A stretch of 64,000 nucleotides of DNA from JAHEDT01 sp963825615 (GCA_963825615.1 CAWGTV010000008.1:62001-126000), one strand, 5' to 3'; positions 7,679-17,105 are shown, counted from the stretch's first letter. A program made the numbers and translations. Notes: a model not told the origin generated them from the letters alone.

Positions 7679-9019
7679 ATGAGTCCCGAAGTTTTAACTA
7701 TTCTGATGTTCGGCACCCTGGTGGTCGCCATCGCCCTGGGGCACCCCCTGGCAGTGACCCTCGCCGGCGTGGCCACCCTCTACGGCCTGATCGATAACGG
7801 CTTCAACATCCCGGGCCTGCTCGACCTGTTCGTCAACAACGCCTGGGGCATTTTCCTCAATTACACCCTGGTGGCCGTGCCGCTGTTTATCTTCATGGCG
7901 CAAATTCTCGACCGCTCCAAGGTCTCCGAGGGGCTGTTCGATGCCTTATACATCGTCCTTGGCGGCCTGCGCGGCGGCCTCGGCCTGGCCGTCATCGTCG
8001 TCTCGACCGTGTTTGCCGCCACCACCGGCATCATCGGCGCTTCGGTGGTGGCCATGGGGCTGATGGCCGGCCCGGCCCTGCTGCGCCGCGGCTACGACCG
8101 CGGCTTGTCCGCCGGCATCATCTGCTCGTCGGGGACCCTGGGCATCCTGATCCCGCCGAGCATCATGCTGGTCGTCTACGGCGGCCTGACCGGCCTCAAG
8201 GAGACCTCGGTCGGCAACCTGTTTGCCGGTGCCATCATCCCGGGGCTGGTCCTGTCCGGCCTCTACCTGCTGTACGTGGCCGTGCGTTGCGGCATCAACC
8301 CCAAGCTCGGGCCACCGATCCCCCTGGCAGAACGAACCCACAGCGTGGCACAAAAGTTCACCATGACCATGAAAAGCTTCGTGCCGCCCTTCAGCCTGAT
8401 CCTGACCGTCATGGGGACGATCCTGGCCGGCGTCGCCACGCCGACCGAAGCTGCGGCGCTCGGCTGCATCGGCGCCATGGTCCTGGCGCTGTGCAACCGC
8501 AAGCTCAACTGGGAGGTTCTCACCCAGGCCTCGATCTCCACGGCCCGGACCACGGCCATGATCATGGCCCTGTTCATCGGCGGCAAACTGTTCAGCGTGG
8601 TCTTTCTGAGCATGGGCGGCGGCGACGTGGTCGCCGATGCGCTGCTCGGCATGGACGTCAGCCCTTACGTGGTACTGGCGATCATGATGACCGTGGTCTT
8701 CTTCCTCGGCATGTTCATCGACTGGGCCGCCATCCTGCTGGTGGTGGTGCCGATCTTCACGCCGATCGCCATGGATCTCGACTTCAACCCCCTGTGGTTC
8801 GCCATGCTGGTCTGCGTCAACCTGCAGACCTCGTTCCTCACCCCGCCCTTCGGTTACGCCCTCTTCTATTTCAAAGGGGTGGCGCCGCCGGAGTACACCA
8901 TGGGTGACATCTACCGGGGGATCATTCCTTTCGTCATCATCCAGGTGATCGGACTGGCGCTCATGATTGCATTTCCGGAACTCATCACCTGGCTGCCGAG
9001 CGTGTTTTTCGGCGGGTAA
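7679..9019 (+). CDS. dctM: TRAP transporter large permease DctM
   Basis: Ion-coupled transport subunit, 446 residues and almost entirely hydrophobic, with about twelve membrane segments. DctM family marks include FIFMAQILDRSKVSEGLFDAL near 63-83, SSGTLGILIPPSIMLVVYG near 150-168, and GVATPTEAAALGCIGAM. The ATG is preceded by CGGAG. With DctP and DctQ it forms a complete sodium-driven TRAP system that would import the substrate of the oxidase encoded by the next genes. No frameshift or missing segment was seen. Confidence 0.93.
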   Translation: MSPEVLTILMFGTLVVAIALGHPLAVTLAGVATLYGLIDNGFNIPGLLDLFVNNAWGIFLNYTLVAVPLFIFMAQILDRSKVSEGLFDALYIVLGGLRGGLGLAVIVVSTVFAATTGIIGASVVAMGLMAGPALLRRGYDRGLSAGIICSSGTLGILIPPSIMLVVYGGLTGLKETSVGNLFAGAIIPGLVLSGLYLLYVAVRCGINPKLGPPIPLAERTHSVAQKFTMTMKSFVPPFSLILTVMGTILAGVATPTEAAALGCIGAMVLALCNRKLNWEVLTQASISTARTTAMIMALFIGGKLFSVVFLSMGGGDVVADALLGMDVSPYVVLAIMMTVVFFLGMFIDWAAILLVVVPIFTPIAMDLDFNPLWFAMLVCVNLQTSFLTPPFGYALFYFKGVAPPEYTMGDIYRGIIPFVIIQVIGLALMIAFPELITWLPSVFFGG

Positions 9020-9058
9020 GCCGCTTAAGTTCAGCACCCTATTTGGGGAGACCACGTT

Positions 9059-9568
9059 ATGCTACCTAAAATAAAGAAGATCCTTTATGCCACGGGGATG
9101 GGCGCCGGTGCTCCGCACGTGTTCCGCTACACCCTCGCCCTGGCCAAGCAGCTCGACGCGCAGATCGTTGCCGTCTCGGCACTGGAGCCTTTGTCGACCT
9201 TTGCCCAGAGCCTGGTGGAGCTGCACATTTCCCACGAAAAGGCGGAAGGGATCCATCACGCGGCGCAGCTTCAAGCCAAGGAACGCCTGCGGGACCGCAT
9301 CGCCCGGCTGTGCGAAAAGGAATGCGGCACTGACCCGCAGTGCACACATCGGGTCAGCGAAATCCGCATCGAAGAAGGCCAGCCCGCCCAGGTCATCCTC
9401 GCGGCCGCCAGGGAATGCGCTGCCGACCTGATCATCATGGGCGCACACCGCCACACCGCGGTCGGCGATGCGATGCTCGGCTCCACCACGCACAAGGTCC
9501 TGCACAGCGCCGCACAGCCGGTCCTGGTCGTGCGCATTCCGGCAGGCTTTCACGAAGAGGGGTTCTGA
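9059..9568 (+). CDS. Universal stress protein (UspA family)
   Basis: Cytoplasmic 169-residue UspA-fold protein. It begins PKIKKILYATGMGAGA and ends with the ATP-binding pattern GAHRHTAVGDAMLGSTTHKVLHSAAQPVLVV, matching G-x2-G-x9-G-(S/T). The ATG follows GGGGAGA. It lies between dctM and glcD in the same direction with short gaps, so it is co-transcribed with the transport and oxidation genes. UspA genes in TRAP operons are a known association, with a few proven to bind the transporter complex. A role in tuning uptake is possible but not shown here. Confidence 0.88.
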   Translation: MLPKIKKILYATGMGAGAPHVFRYTLALAKQLDAQIVAVSALEPLSTFAQSLVELHISHEKAEGIHHAAQLQAKERLRDRIARLCEKECGTDPQCTHRVSEIRIEEGQPAQVILAAARECAADLIIMGAHRHTAVGDAMLGSTTHKVLHSAAQPVLVVRIPAGFHEEGF

Positions 9569-9648
9569 ACACCGGCGCATTTAACGGCCATCATTACCGG
9601 GGTACCCAGTTCTCGACTGCGTGCCCCGGAACATTTAAGGAAAACACC

Positions 9649-11082
9649 ATGATTTCGAAAACGGCCATTCAGCACCTGATTGACAAGCTGGGTGCGGCAA
9701 ACGTCGCTTACGAGAAAGAGGACCTCCTGGTCCTCGGTTACGATTCCACCCCCGGCATCCATCATCTCCCCGAAATTGCCGTCTTCCCGACGACCGCCGA
9801 AGGGGTCCTGGCAGCCATGGAGATCGCCCAGCGCGAGGGGCTGCCGATCGTGCCGCGCGGATCGGGGACCGGACTGTCCGGCGGCAGCGTGCCGGCCAAG
9901 GGGGGCATGGTGTTGTGCCTCAACAAGATGAACCGCATCCTGGAGATCGACGAAGAGAACCTGACCGCCACCGTTGAGGCCGGCGTGGTCACCCTCGACC
10001 TGTTCAACGCCGTCGCCGCCAAGGGGCTCTTCTACCCACCCGATCCCGGCTCGCAGAAGATCTCGACCCTCGGCGGCAACGTCATGGAGGATGCCGGCGG
10101 CCTGCGCGGCCTGAAATACGGCGTCACCCGCGATTACGTGATGGCGCTGCAGTGCGTGCTCCCCGACGGCAGTCTGCTCACCACCGGCGGCAAGAGCGTC
10201 AAGGACGTCGCCGGCTATTCCTTCAAGGATCTGCTGGTCGGCTCCGAAGGCACTCTCGGCATCATCACCGAGGTGACCGTCAAGCTGATTCCGCCGCCCA
10301 AGGCCAAGCGCACCTTCCTCGCCTACTTCGACGATATCCGCACCGCCGGCGCGGCGGTCTCCAAAATCATCGCCGCCAAGATCATCCCCTCGACCATGGA
10401 GATCATGGACAAGGCGACCATCAACTGCGTCGAGGATTATGTCAAGATCGGCCTGCCGCGACAGATGGCAGCGCTGCTTTTGATCGAGGTCGATGGTCAC
10501 CCGGCGATGGTCGAGGAGGAAGCCCAGGGCGTCGACGCGATCCTGCGGCAGGTCAAGGCGGCGGAGATCCACGTCGCCAAGGATGCCGACGAAGCCGGCA
10601 AACTGGCCGCCGCCCGCCGCACCGCCCTGTCGGCACTGGCCCGGGTCTCGCCGACCACCCTGCTCGAGGATGCCACGGTGCCACGCTCGAGACTCGCCGA
10701 GACCTTTGCCGAAATCGAGCGGCTGACGCAAAAATATCAGCTCAAGGTCGGCACCTTCGGTCATGCCGGCGACGGCAACCTGCATCCGACGGTGCTCTGC
10801 GACGAACGCAACGCCGAGGAGATGCACCGCGCCCACGCCTTCTACGATGATCTCTACGAAAAGGTGCTCGCCTGGGGCGGCACCGTCTCCGGCGAGCATG
10901 GTATCGGCATGGCGAAGAAAGAATACCTGGCCCGGCAGATCGGCCCCGGCGGCGTGCGCGTGATGAAGCGCATCAAGAACGCCTTCGATCCCAAGGGGAT
11001 CCTCAACCCCGGCAAGATCTTCGCCGACGAGGACCCCTGCACCCAGGCTCATGTCGAGGAGGGCTTCCGTGTCTCGCACTAA
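9649..11082 (+). CDS. glcD: FAD-binding 2-hydroxyacid oxidase subunit GlcD (D-lactate/glycolate type)
   Basis: Flavin subunit of 477 residues oxidising a 2-hydroxyacid, most likely D-lactate or glycolate. The FAD-binding PCMH domain is marked by PRGSGTGLSGGSVP near 66-79, and PPDPGSQKISTLGGNVMEDAGG and YGVTRDYV follow. The C-terminal FAD-oxidase domain has GTFGHAGDGNLHPTVL and SGEHGIGMAKKEY. The ATG at 9649 follows a weak AAGGAAAA; the upstream open frame is a shadow of the usp gene. It overlaps the start of the iron-sulfur gene glcF by 14 bp, indicating translational coupling. With TRAP uptake and an LldR-type operator on the operon, lactate is the favoured substrate. Confidence 0.9.
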   Translation: MISKTAIQHLIDKLGAANVAYEKEDLLVLGYDSTPGIHHLPEIAVFPTTAEGVLAAMEIAQREGLPIVPRGSGTGLSGGSVPAKGGMVLCLNKMNRILEIDEENLTATVEAGVVTLDLFNAVAAKGLFYPPDPGSQKISTLGGNVMEDAGGLRGLKYGVTRDYVMALQCVLPDGSLLTTGGKSVKDVAGYSFKDLLVGSEGTLGIITEVTVKLIPPPKAKRTFLAYFDDIRTAGAAVSKIIAAKIIPSTMEIMDKATINCVEDYVKIGLPRQMAALLLIEVDGHPAMVEEEAQGVDAILRQVKAAEIHVAKDADEAGKLAAARRTALSALARVSPTTLLEDATVPRSRLAETFAEIERLTQKYQLKVGTFGHAGDGNLHPTVLCDERNAEEMHRAHAFYDDLYEKVLAWGGTVSGEHGIGMAKKEYLARQIGPGGVRVMKRIKNAFDPKGILNPGKIFADEDPCTQAHVEEGFRVSH

Positions 11083-12374
11083 GGACAAACTCGGCAACTT
11101 TACTCCCCAGGATGCTCCGGACTACGAAGACGTGCTGCAGTGCATGCGCTGCGGTTTCTGCCTGCCGACCTGTCCGACTTTTGCCCTCACCGGTCGTGAG
11201 CGCTCCAGCCCGCGCGGCCGGGTCGCCCTGGCCCGGGCGGTGGCCGAGCAGCAGCTGGAATTTACCGATGCGGTCAAGCACGAAGCCTTTTTCTGCCTCG
11301 ACTGCCGCGCCTGCACCACCGCCTGTCCCTCCGGGGTGCGCGCCGGCGAAGTGATGGAAATCTGCCGCAGTCAATCGCACCAGCAATACCCGCTGAAACA
11401 TGTCGGCAAGAGCTTCCGCGAATTCATTCTGCAGCGCATGCTCCCCAACCCGGATCTGCTGGAGAAATCGATGCTGCCGGCCCGACTCTATCAGCGGCTC
11501 GGTATCCAGTGGCTGGTGCGCCACTCGAAGGCCCTCAAGCTTGGACCGTCCTGGATGGAAAAAGCCGAAGGCATGATGCCCGATCTCGAGGCGCCGCTGC
11601 GCCCGCAACTGCCGGAACTGACCCCGGCCCGGGGTGAAAAACGCGGCCGGGTCGGCTTCTTCCTCGGCTGCATCATGACCCTGATGTATCCCGGCGTGTC
11701 ACGCCAGACGGTGCGGGTCCTGGCCCACCAGGGCTTCGATGTGATCACTCCGAAACAGGTTAAGTGCTGCGGTGCGCCGCATCTCAACGAAGGGGACCGG
11801 CAGACCGCCCGCGAACTGGCGCTGTTCAACCTCGACCTGTTTCTCAAGGCCGATGTCGACTACATCGTCACCGACTGTGCCGGCTGCGGTGCCACGCTCA
11901 AAGAGTACGAGGAGCTGCTCGAGGAGATGGCTGAACACGACAAGCTGGCCGCTTTCCGGGCCAAGATCCGCGACATCAGCGAGTTCCTGGCCGAGGTCGG
12001 CTTGCGCACCGAGGGGCTCAAGCCGGTGCACAAATCCGTCACCTACCACGAACCCTGCCACCTCTGCCACGCCCAGGGGGTGTCCCGCCAGCCGCGCGAC
12101 CTGATCAGGCAGATTACCCGGCATCGAACTGCGCGAAATGGACGAAGCCAGCTGGTGCTGCGGCTCGGCAGCCACCTGGGGGTTGAAATTCTCCGCGGAA
12201 AGCCAGCAGGTGCTCGACCGCAAGTTGAACAACGTCAAGCAGACCGGGGCCGACATCCTGATCACCGCCAATCCGGGCTGCCAACTGCAGCTGGCCTGGG
12301 GGGTGCGTGAGGCGGGCATGCCGCAGGAGGTCATGCACCTGATGGAGCTGCTCGGCCAGGCGACTCCTGACTGA
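11069..12374 (+). CDS. glcF: Iron-sulfur subunit GlcF of 2-hydroxyacid oxidase, +1 frameshift
   Basis: Electron-transfer partner of GlcD, about 434 residues after correction. Two [4Fe-4S] motifs lie near the N-terminus (CMRCGFCLPTCP and CLDCRACTTACP), followed by two cysteine-rich CCG domains (CCGAPHLNEGDRQTA; CHLCHAQGVSRQP with later SWCCGSAATWGLKF). An extra A at about 12116 shifts the frame; without it the text reads LIRQIPGIELREMDEASWCCG. The GTG at 11069 is preferred because GAGGAGGG precedes it; an ATG at 11051 is the alternative. A strong hairpin terminator follows. The heterodisulfide-reductase-like CCG domains suggest electron delivery toward the quinone pool or another acceptor. The frameshift is probably a sequence error. 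Confidence 0.88.
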
Positions 12375-12403
12375 GCCTGGCTAGACAATGCATCCTGATC
12401 ATA

Positions 12404-12443
12404 ACAAAACCGGCCGCGAGGAACCCCTCGCGGCCGGTTTTGT
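12404..12443. terminator. Strong bidirectional terminator between glcF and the M23 peptidase gene
   Basis: ACAAAACCGGCCGCGAG and CTCGCGGCCGGTTTTGT form a long perfect stem around a short loop, with A and T runs on both sides. It can end both convergent transcripts. Confidence 0.9.
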
Positions 12444-12463
12444 GAAACGCTGCAGCACCCCGG

Positions 12464-13780
12464 CTAGGGGTTGCTCACCAGCTCGAGCTTGTTGAGGATG
12501 TTGTCCTTGATCCAGTGAGCATCCCACCATTCGAGAGGATTGACCTGCTGGCCGGCGACCATGACGCTGAAATGCAGATGGTCGCCGCCGGCCAGTCCGG
12601 AGCTGCCGGTATGGCCAATGGGCTGGCCCTTGACGACCTCGTCGCCGACTTTCACCAGGATCTGGCTGAGGTGGCCATAGAGGGTCTGCAGCCCGAGGCC
12701 ATGATCGATAATCACGCATTGGCCGTAGATCCCGAGATCGTCAGCATGGATAACGCGCCCGTTATTGGCTGCCGGCACCGCTGCATGTGCCAGGGAGGCA
12801 AGATCGATGCCGAGGTGCGTCTGGTGGTCTATCACCTGTTCGTTATGGTAATAGGTCCGCCGCTGGGCAAAGGCGCCCGGTACCGCCGCATTGGGTTGCG
12901 CGGCAAAAACCCCGTCCCAGAGCTTCTCCGCCGCAGTCTGACGGCCATAGTCGATGATAGTTGCCGTGTTCTGGAGACGCAGCTCACCGTTGACCTTCAG
13001 AAACAGCTGTAACGGATCGGTCGTCTCGGGGAAAAAATGCTGGAAATCCGGCACGATCTTGTTGGCGAGGAACTGATCAGAGATATTGATGCGGTCGGTC
13101 GGAAAGGCCTTGGGGGTCAGGTGGAAGTAGATGCCGGCCGCCCGTTCGTTACCGGCGACATCAACCGCCACGACCTTCGGTACGAACGTGGCCGGTTCCA
13201 TATCCCAGGGGAAGGCGAACAGACAGAGGTAAACCCCGGACGATTGCATGTGCCCCGGGAACAGGCGGTCGCCGACCCGTACACCGGTTTGCGTCACCTC
13301 TTCCGAAACGGTGTAGACAACCAGGGAGCTCCCACCCTGGTTGATGTTGTGTTGCACTGAAAGGACACCGACCTGGGGTGGCTTGTTATCAACCGTGTAG
13401 GTCAGCGTCTGGGCGCTGAGGTTGCCCTGTCCGAAGCCGAGATAGGCCCGGTCAGCAGCCTGCAGATGCAGTTCAACGGCACCCTCCTGGAGACCTTCAC
13501 CGGCCACCGCTACCGTCTCTTCCACCGCGGCCGTCCCCTGCGGGTACTCGCGACTGAGCAGTGTGATCGTGCGCCCACCCTGGCTGGCCGTGACCTCAAG
13601 ACTGCGTAGCCCCGCCCCGTCATCACCAGCCCGGACCAACAGTGTCCTGCGCGCCGAGATCGGGCCGTCGGCAGGGGTAACCGTGACCACCGGAGGAGTC
13701 ATGTCATGCATGAGGAGGAAACCGCCGACGGCCATAGCCAGAAACACGATAATGAGCAGAAGGGATTTAAAGCTGTTCAT
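12464..13780 (-). CDS. M23 family metallopeptidase (LytM-type), membrane-anchored
   Basis: Peptidoglycan endopeptidase-type protein of 438 residues. A hydrophobic N-terminal segment (MNSFKSLLLIIVFLAMAVGGF) gives a signal anchor, so the rest is periplasmic. The middle part is rich in beta strands and of unknown fold. The C-terminal M23 domain keeps the zinc ligands: HLGIDL (H-x3-D) and HLHFSV (H-x-H), with YGHLSQ between. The ATG at 13780 follows CTGGAG; upstream codons to 13852 lack a better site. It shares orientation with the regulator gene upstream but is 163 bp away, so it may have its own promoter. Intact M23 ligands suggest an active enzyme rather than an EnvC-like activator. Confidence 0.88.
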   Translation of the reverse strand: MNSFKSLLLIIVFLAMAVGGFLLMHDMTPPVVTVTPADGPISARRTLLVRAGDDGAGLRSLEVTASQGGRTITLLSREYPQGTAAVEETVAVAGEGLQEGAVELHLQAADRAYLGFGQGNLSAQTLTYTVDNKPPQVGVLSVQHNINQGGSSLVVYTVSEEVTQTGVRVGDRLFPGHMQSSGVYLCLFAFPWDMEPATFVPKVVAVDVAGNERAAGIYFHLTPKAFPTDRINISDQFLANKIVPDFQHFFPETTDPLQLFLKVNGELRLQNTATIIDYGRQTAAEKLWDGVFAAQPNAAVPGAFAQRRTYYHNEQVIDHQTHLGIDLASLAHAAVPAANNGRVIHADDLGIYGQCVIIDHGLGLQTLYGHLSQILVKVGDEVVKGQPIGHTGSSGLAGGDHLHFSVMVAGQQVNPLEWWDAHWIKDNILNKLELVSNP

Positions 13781-13943
13781 GATGAACTCCAGGGCAGAGA
13801 GGGCAAGATCGCTTACAGAGAATCGAGGCAGCAGGAACCGGGACCATAGCACGAAACATGACCGGCTTCAACAGGGTGCGGAGGCAACGGTCGAAGTATC
13901 GCTAGAACAGAGGGGTGCCGCGCGAGAGGGTGGCCGAGGAGCC

Positions 13944-14672
13944 TCAGGCCTTGCTGCTCCTGAGCAGTTCAGCCATCTTGTCTTCGACCATAGCCAAATG
14001 CACCAACATCTTTTGCCTGGCTAGGTCCGGATCGTGGACAGCGATCGCCTCCATGATCTCGCGATGATGAGTCAGCAGCAGCTGAATATGCCCCTGTTTC
14101 TGATAGAACTCCGTCAACGCGACCTGAATCGTGGTATGAAACAGCGAGTGAATGGAGTCGAGCACATGCATCTGCAGGCTGTTGTGACTGGCCTCGGTAA
14201 TCGCATAGTGGAATTCGGCATCCACTTCAGGATTCCAGCCGCCTTTGGCCGCCTGCTTTTCCATAACCGCATAAATCCTGCGCAGCTCAGCTATATCCTC
14301 TGCGGTGGCCCGTTTTGCAGCGAGATACGCCGACCAGCTCTCCAGCCCCATACGCACCTCGGCCAAGGCGCGCAACAGTTCCGGGTCCCGTTTCTCGACC
14401 AGCTTGGCCAGTGGATCCATGATACTGGTTTCGGTCAGAGCCTTGACAAAAGTGCCGCCACCCTGGCGCGAATCGAGAAAACCCATCGCCTCGAGGACCA
14501 TGATCGCTTCGCGCACCGAGGGTCGGCTGACACCAAGCATGATCGCGAGTTCCCGTTCGGAGGGGATGCGGTCTCCCGGTTTGAGCTCTCCCCGGGAGAT
14601 CAGTTGCTTGATCTGACCCACAATTTCTTCGGATATTTTTTTCGGCCGTATTGGCTCTAGAACAATGGTCAT
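13944..14672 (-). CDS. GntR-family regulator, FadR/LldR subgroup (FCD domain)
   Basis: DNA-binding repressor-type protein of 242 residues. The winged helix is at about 8-75, with SERELAIMLGVSRPSVREAIMVLEAMGFLDSRQGGGTFV. The FCD effector domain follows, with the usual acidic/histidine metal-ligand positions seen in DAEFHYAITEASHN and LLTHHREI. The ATG at 14672 is chosen because GGTGGAG precedes it and because the longer start at 14705 would lie inside the operator 14692-14706. The same operator type precedes lutC and dctP, so the protein probably autoregulates and controls lactate or 2-hydroxyacid transport and oxidation. The effector, likely lactate or pyruvate, is inferred. Confidence 0.9.
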   Translation of the reverse strand: MTIVLEPIRPKKISEEIVGQIKQLISRGELKPGDRIPSERELAIMLGVSRPSVREAIMVLEAMGFLDSRQGGGTFVKALTETSIMDPLAKLVEKRDPELLRALAEVRMGLESWSAYLAAKRATAEDIAELRRIYAVMEKQAAKGGWNPEVDAEFHYAITEASHNSLQMHVLDSIHSLFHTTIQVALTEFYQKQGHIQLLLTHHREIMEAIAVHDPDLARQKMLVHLAMVEDKMAELLRSSKA

Positions 14673-14691
14673 GCCTTTTCTCCACCTGTTA

Positions 14692-14706
14692 TTTGGTATG
14701 ACCAAT
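14692..14706. promoter_or_regulatory. LldR/FadR-type operator upstream of the gntR gene
   Basis: TTTGGT-ATG-ACCAAT contains the perfect TTGGT-ATG-ACCAA core. It lies 20 bp before the regulator's ATG, just after a candidate minus-strand promoter (TTGCCG, 18 bp, TATGTT). The position implies autoregulation. Confidence 0.75.
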
Positions 14707-14771
14707 CTTCTAACATACTCACCGCATGATTACAACGGCAAAGCAGTCGGCCGCAGACGCCGATTTGAGCC

Positions 14772-15524
14772 TCAAGATTCGCGCAGGTTGCCCTTGTAAC
14801 GCTTCAGCCAGCTCTGCAGGTATTCCTCTTCATGCTCCATTTCGAAGGCGTTGATCAGGCCACGGCGCAGGGCGACAGCGACAGCGCGGTTTCGGAGATT
14901 GAAGGCATCACCAACCTTGTCGCTCTGGAACTGCTCCTGGTCGAGGCCCAGTTTGCCGTAGAGGGAATTCAGCCGACTTTGCACGCCACGCCGGGAGAGG
15001 TAGCGGCGTTGGGCAATGAGGTTATCCGTCAGACCGAGTGAAATATCCAGCAGGGCTTCGTATTCGATGTCGGACAGGGCCGTCTGGCTGTGCCCGGTCC
15101 GCCCCTGCACCTTGCGAACCTCCGGATCGATCCAGCACTGATCTTCAAACAGCACCGTGGCCATAGCAGTCGCGATCTTGTCGCGCGGACTCGATTTGAG
15201 GACGTAGCCGTAAACGGTTTCCGCCGGCACGATCTTGGCCAGGGCCCGTACGTACATCTCATCCTTAAACTGGCTCCAGAAGACGATCCGTGCATCTGGC
15301 TTGCGGTCCCAGAGCGCCTTGGCGAAATCGACGCCATTCATTTGCGGCATCTGGATGTCACTGATGACCAGGGGGACTTCATGGGCCAGGGCCAGTTCAA
15401 AGGCGACCAGCCCATCCGGGGCATGCTGGATCACGCAGTCTTGGTCCCAGTCGCTGACCATCTGTTTGAGGAATTCAAAATCCTTGGGATTGTCTTCGGC
15501 AATGACGAGGTTGTATGGGGCCAT
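14772..15524 (-). CDS. Response regulator, receiver domain plus C-terminal LuxR-like region
   Basis: Cytoplasmic 250-residue response regulator. The receiver domain shows the acidic pair in VIAEDN, the phosphoacceptor Asp in LVISDIQMPQMNG near residue 55, and the switch lysine in GYVLKSS. The C-terminal part (LSDIEYEALLDISLGLTDNLIAQRRYLSRRGVQ...) has the layout of a NarL/LuxR helix-turn-helix but is divergent. The gene starts 12 bp after the sensor kinase stop, with GGAGA before the ATG, so the pair is one operon. The divergently transcribed Spy-like gene beyond the kinase is the nearest candidate target. Confidence 0.85.
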   Translation of the reverse strand: MAPYNLVIAEDNPKDFEFLKQMVSDWDQDCVIQHAPDGLVAFELALAHEVPLVISDIQMPQMNGVDFAKALWDRKPDARIVFWSQFKDEMYVRALAKIVPAETVYGYVLKSSPRDKIATAMATVLFEDQCWIDPEVRKVQGRTGHSQTALSDIEYEALLDISLGLTDNLIAQRRYLSRRGVQSRLNSLYGKLGLDQEQFQSDKVGDAFNLRNRAVAVALRRGLINAFEMEHEEEYLQSWLKRYKGNLRES

Positions 15525-15536
15525 GACAGTCTCTCC

Positions 15537-16916
15537 TTAAAAATCTTTGAGCGGCAATACCAACTCGAAACGTGTTCCCGATGAAAAACGCGAATTACGC
15601 CAGCTGGCCTGAGCGCCGATCGCTCGTGCCCGCTCCTGGATATTGTGCATCCCTCGGCCTCCTGATTTTCTCGGCAATTGTGGGGCATGATCGAAGCCGC
15701 TGCCATTATCCTCCACGGCAATAACCAGGGCCTGGCCGCGCAAGGTCATGCCAACTTCCAACTGGCTGGCGCGGGCATGCCGCAACACATTGTTGACTGC
15801 TTCAACAACGATCCGGTAAACGGTCACCTGGGTGAGCCGCGGCAGATTGAGGGCGGTCACCCCATCATCGGCCATAAAATGGTAAACAGGAGAACCCGGC
15901 ATTTCGCAGGACTTCTCCAACAGGGACTCTATTGCCGCCGGCAGCCCAAGTATATCCAGGGTCTGCGGATGCAGGTCGTCCATTACCACCCTCAGGTTGC
16001 TCATAGCCCTTTGCAGGTCGGCTTCAATAGCGATCGCCGCTTCTTTGCTTGAGCTGTCCTTGTGCAGATGCTCGAGGCCTCTGCGTACCGCTGACAGGTC
16101 GGCAAGGGTTTGGTCATGGAGATCCATGGCAATGCGCCGCCGCTCCTCTTCGGCACCTTCAAGGAGTTTTTCTGCAGCCACCACCCGAATTAACTGGTCA
16201 GTCATACGATTGATGGAAACCGCCAGGCCGTCTAGCTCGTCACGGACCCTTTCCGGTGCTGGCGGCGGGGAAAAATCGCCCGCGGTAATACGCTTAGCGC
16301 TTTCGGAGAGCACCTGAATACGTCGCAGGATATGTCGGGCAAAAGTCAGTGACAGAAAAATTCCCACCAGGATGGCAAAACCCAGCACGATGATCGTTAT
16401 AAAGGTCGTTTCGGCGACCAGCGAGTCGATATCATCGCTGTACTTACGACTGAGCTTTTCACGTTTTCTATTCAACCGGTTGAGCTGTTCCGTGAGCTGG
16501 GGATGCAGGAGTGCGAGTGATTCTGCAAAGCGCTCCAGTTGGATGCCGTACTCGGGATTCAAATCGGCAACACTTTGTTTTAACGCGCTCATGGCTTCGT
16601 CATCCAATCGTCCTGACTCCTGCGCATGATCAATCGATACCACAAGATGCTCATGCAATTCCGTGAGCTGTTCCAGGTAGCCAGGGTCTGAGGGCTCGGA
16701 CTGGTTCAGGACACTGGCCACGCTTTGCATGCGCTGGACAGCCATATCCGCTTCTGCCAGGGAGATGAATGCCGTTTTGAGATCCTTGGATTTCTGACGC
16801 TTGAGCGACATGTCCCAATAGGTGTACTGCAGGAAGACGAGCAGCAGGGTCATGACGCAGAGGACCGCGGCAGGCGCCAGGATTATCTGATGTTTAAGAG
16901 CAATTCGCATAGGCAA
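15537..16916 (-). CDS. Sensor histidine kinase, NarX/HisKA_3 type with HAMP domain
   Basis: Membrane kinase of about 459 residues. Membrane segments lie at about 10-30 and 172-192 and enclose a helical periplasmic sensor domain. A HAMP domain is at about 193-245. The HisKA_3 phosphoacceptor box is RRRIAMDLHDQTLADLSAVRRGL, and the C-terminal ATPase domain shows the N box NNVLRHA, the G1 box VEDNGSGF and GGRGMHNIQERA. The tracked start is TTG at 16916; ATG at 16910 is equally possible and neither has a clear ribosome site. It is divergent from the Spy-like gene across a 190-bp promoter region, which fits an envelope-stress circuit; the stimulus is unknown. Confidence 0.88.
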   Translation of the reverse strand: MPMRIALKHQIILAPAAVLCVMTLLLVFLQYTYWDMSLKRQKSKDLKTAFISLAEADMAVQRMQSVASVLNQSEPSDPGYLEQLTELHEHLVVSIDHAQESGRLDDEAMSALKQSVADLNPEYGIQLERFAESLALLHPQLTEQLNRLNRKREKLSRKYSDDIDSLVAETTFITIIVLGFAILVGIFLSLTFARHILRRIQVLSESAKRITAGDFSPPPAPERVRDELDGLAVSINRMTDQLIRVVAAEKLLEGAEEERRRIAMDLHDQTLADLSAVRRGLEHLHKDSSSKEAAIAIEADLQRAMSNLRVVMDDLHPQTLDILGLPAAIESLLEKSCEMPGSPVYHFMADDGVTALNLPRLTQVTVYRIVVEAVNNVLRHARASQLEVGMTLRGQALVIAVEDNGSGFDHAPQLPRKSGGRGMHNIQERARAIGAQASWRNSRFSSGTRFELVLPLKDF

Positions 16917-17105
16917 TAAATATCACAGAATTCCACATTGAACACTGTGCAATCGCACATTCCTTGGGATAGGACAAAAAAGATATCCGCGCTGATTCTT
17001 TGGCAAATCGGAGTTCATTGGATGCAAGTAAACCCTTTGCCCGGCCAATCGTCCAAACTGACAAATCAAAGTACGCTGTACCATCCGCCCAAAAAGGAGA
17101 TCATC

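Noticed and set aside
7946..9055. 369-residue open frame on the minus strand
   Set aside because: Antisense shadow of dctM; the translation is full of His, Asp and Gln from complemented hydrophobic codons.
9550..11097. 515-residue open frame on the minus strand
   Set aside because: Antisense shadow of glcD, with no family motifs.
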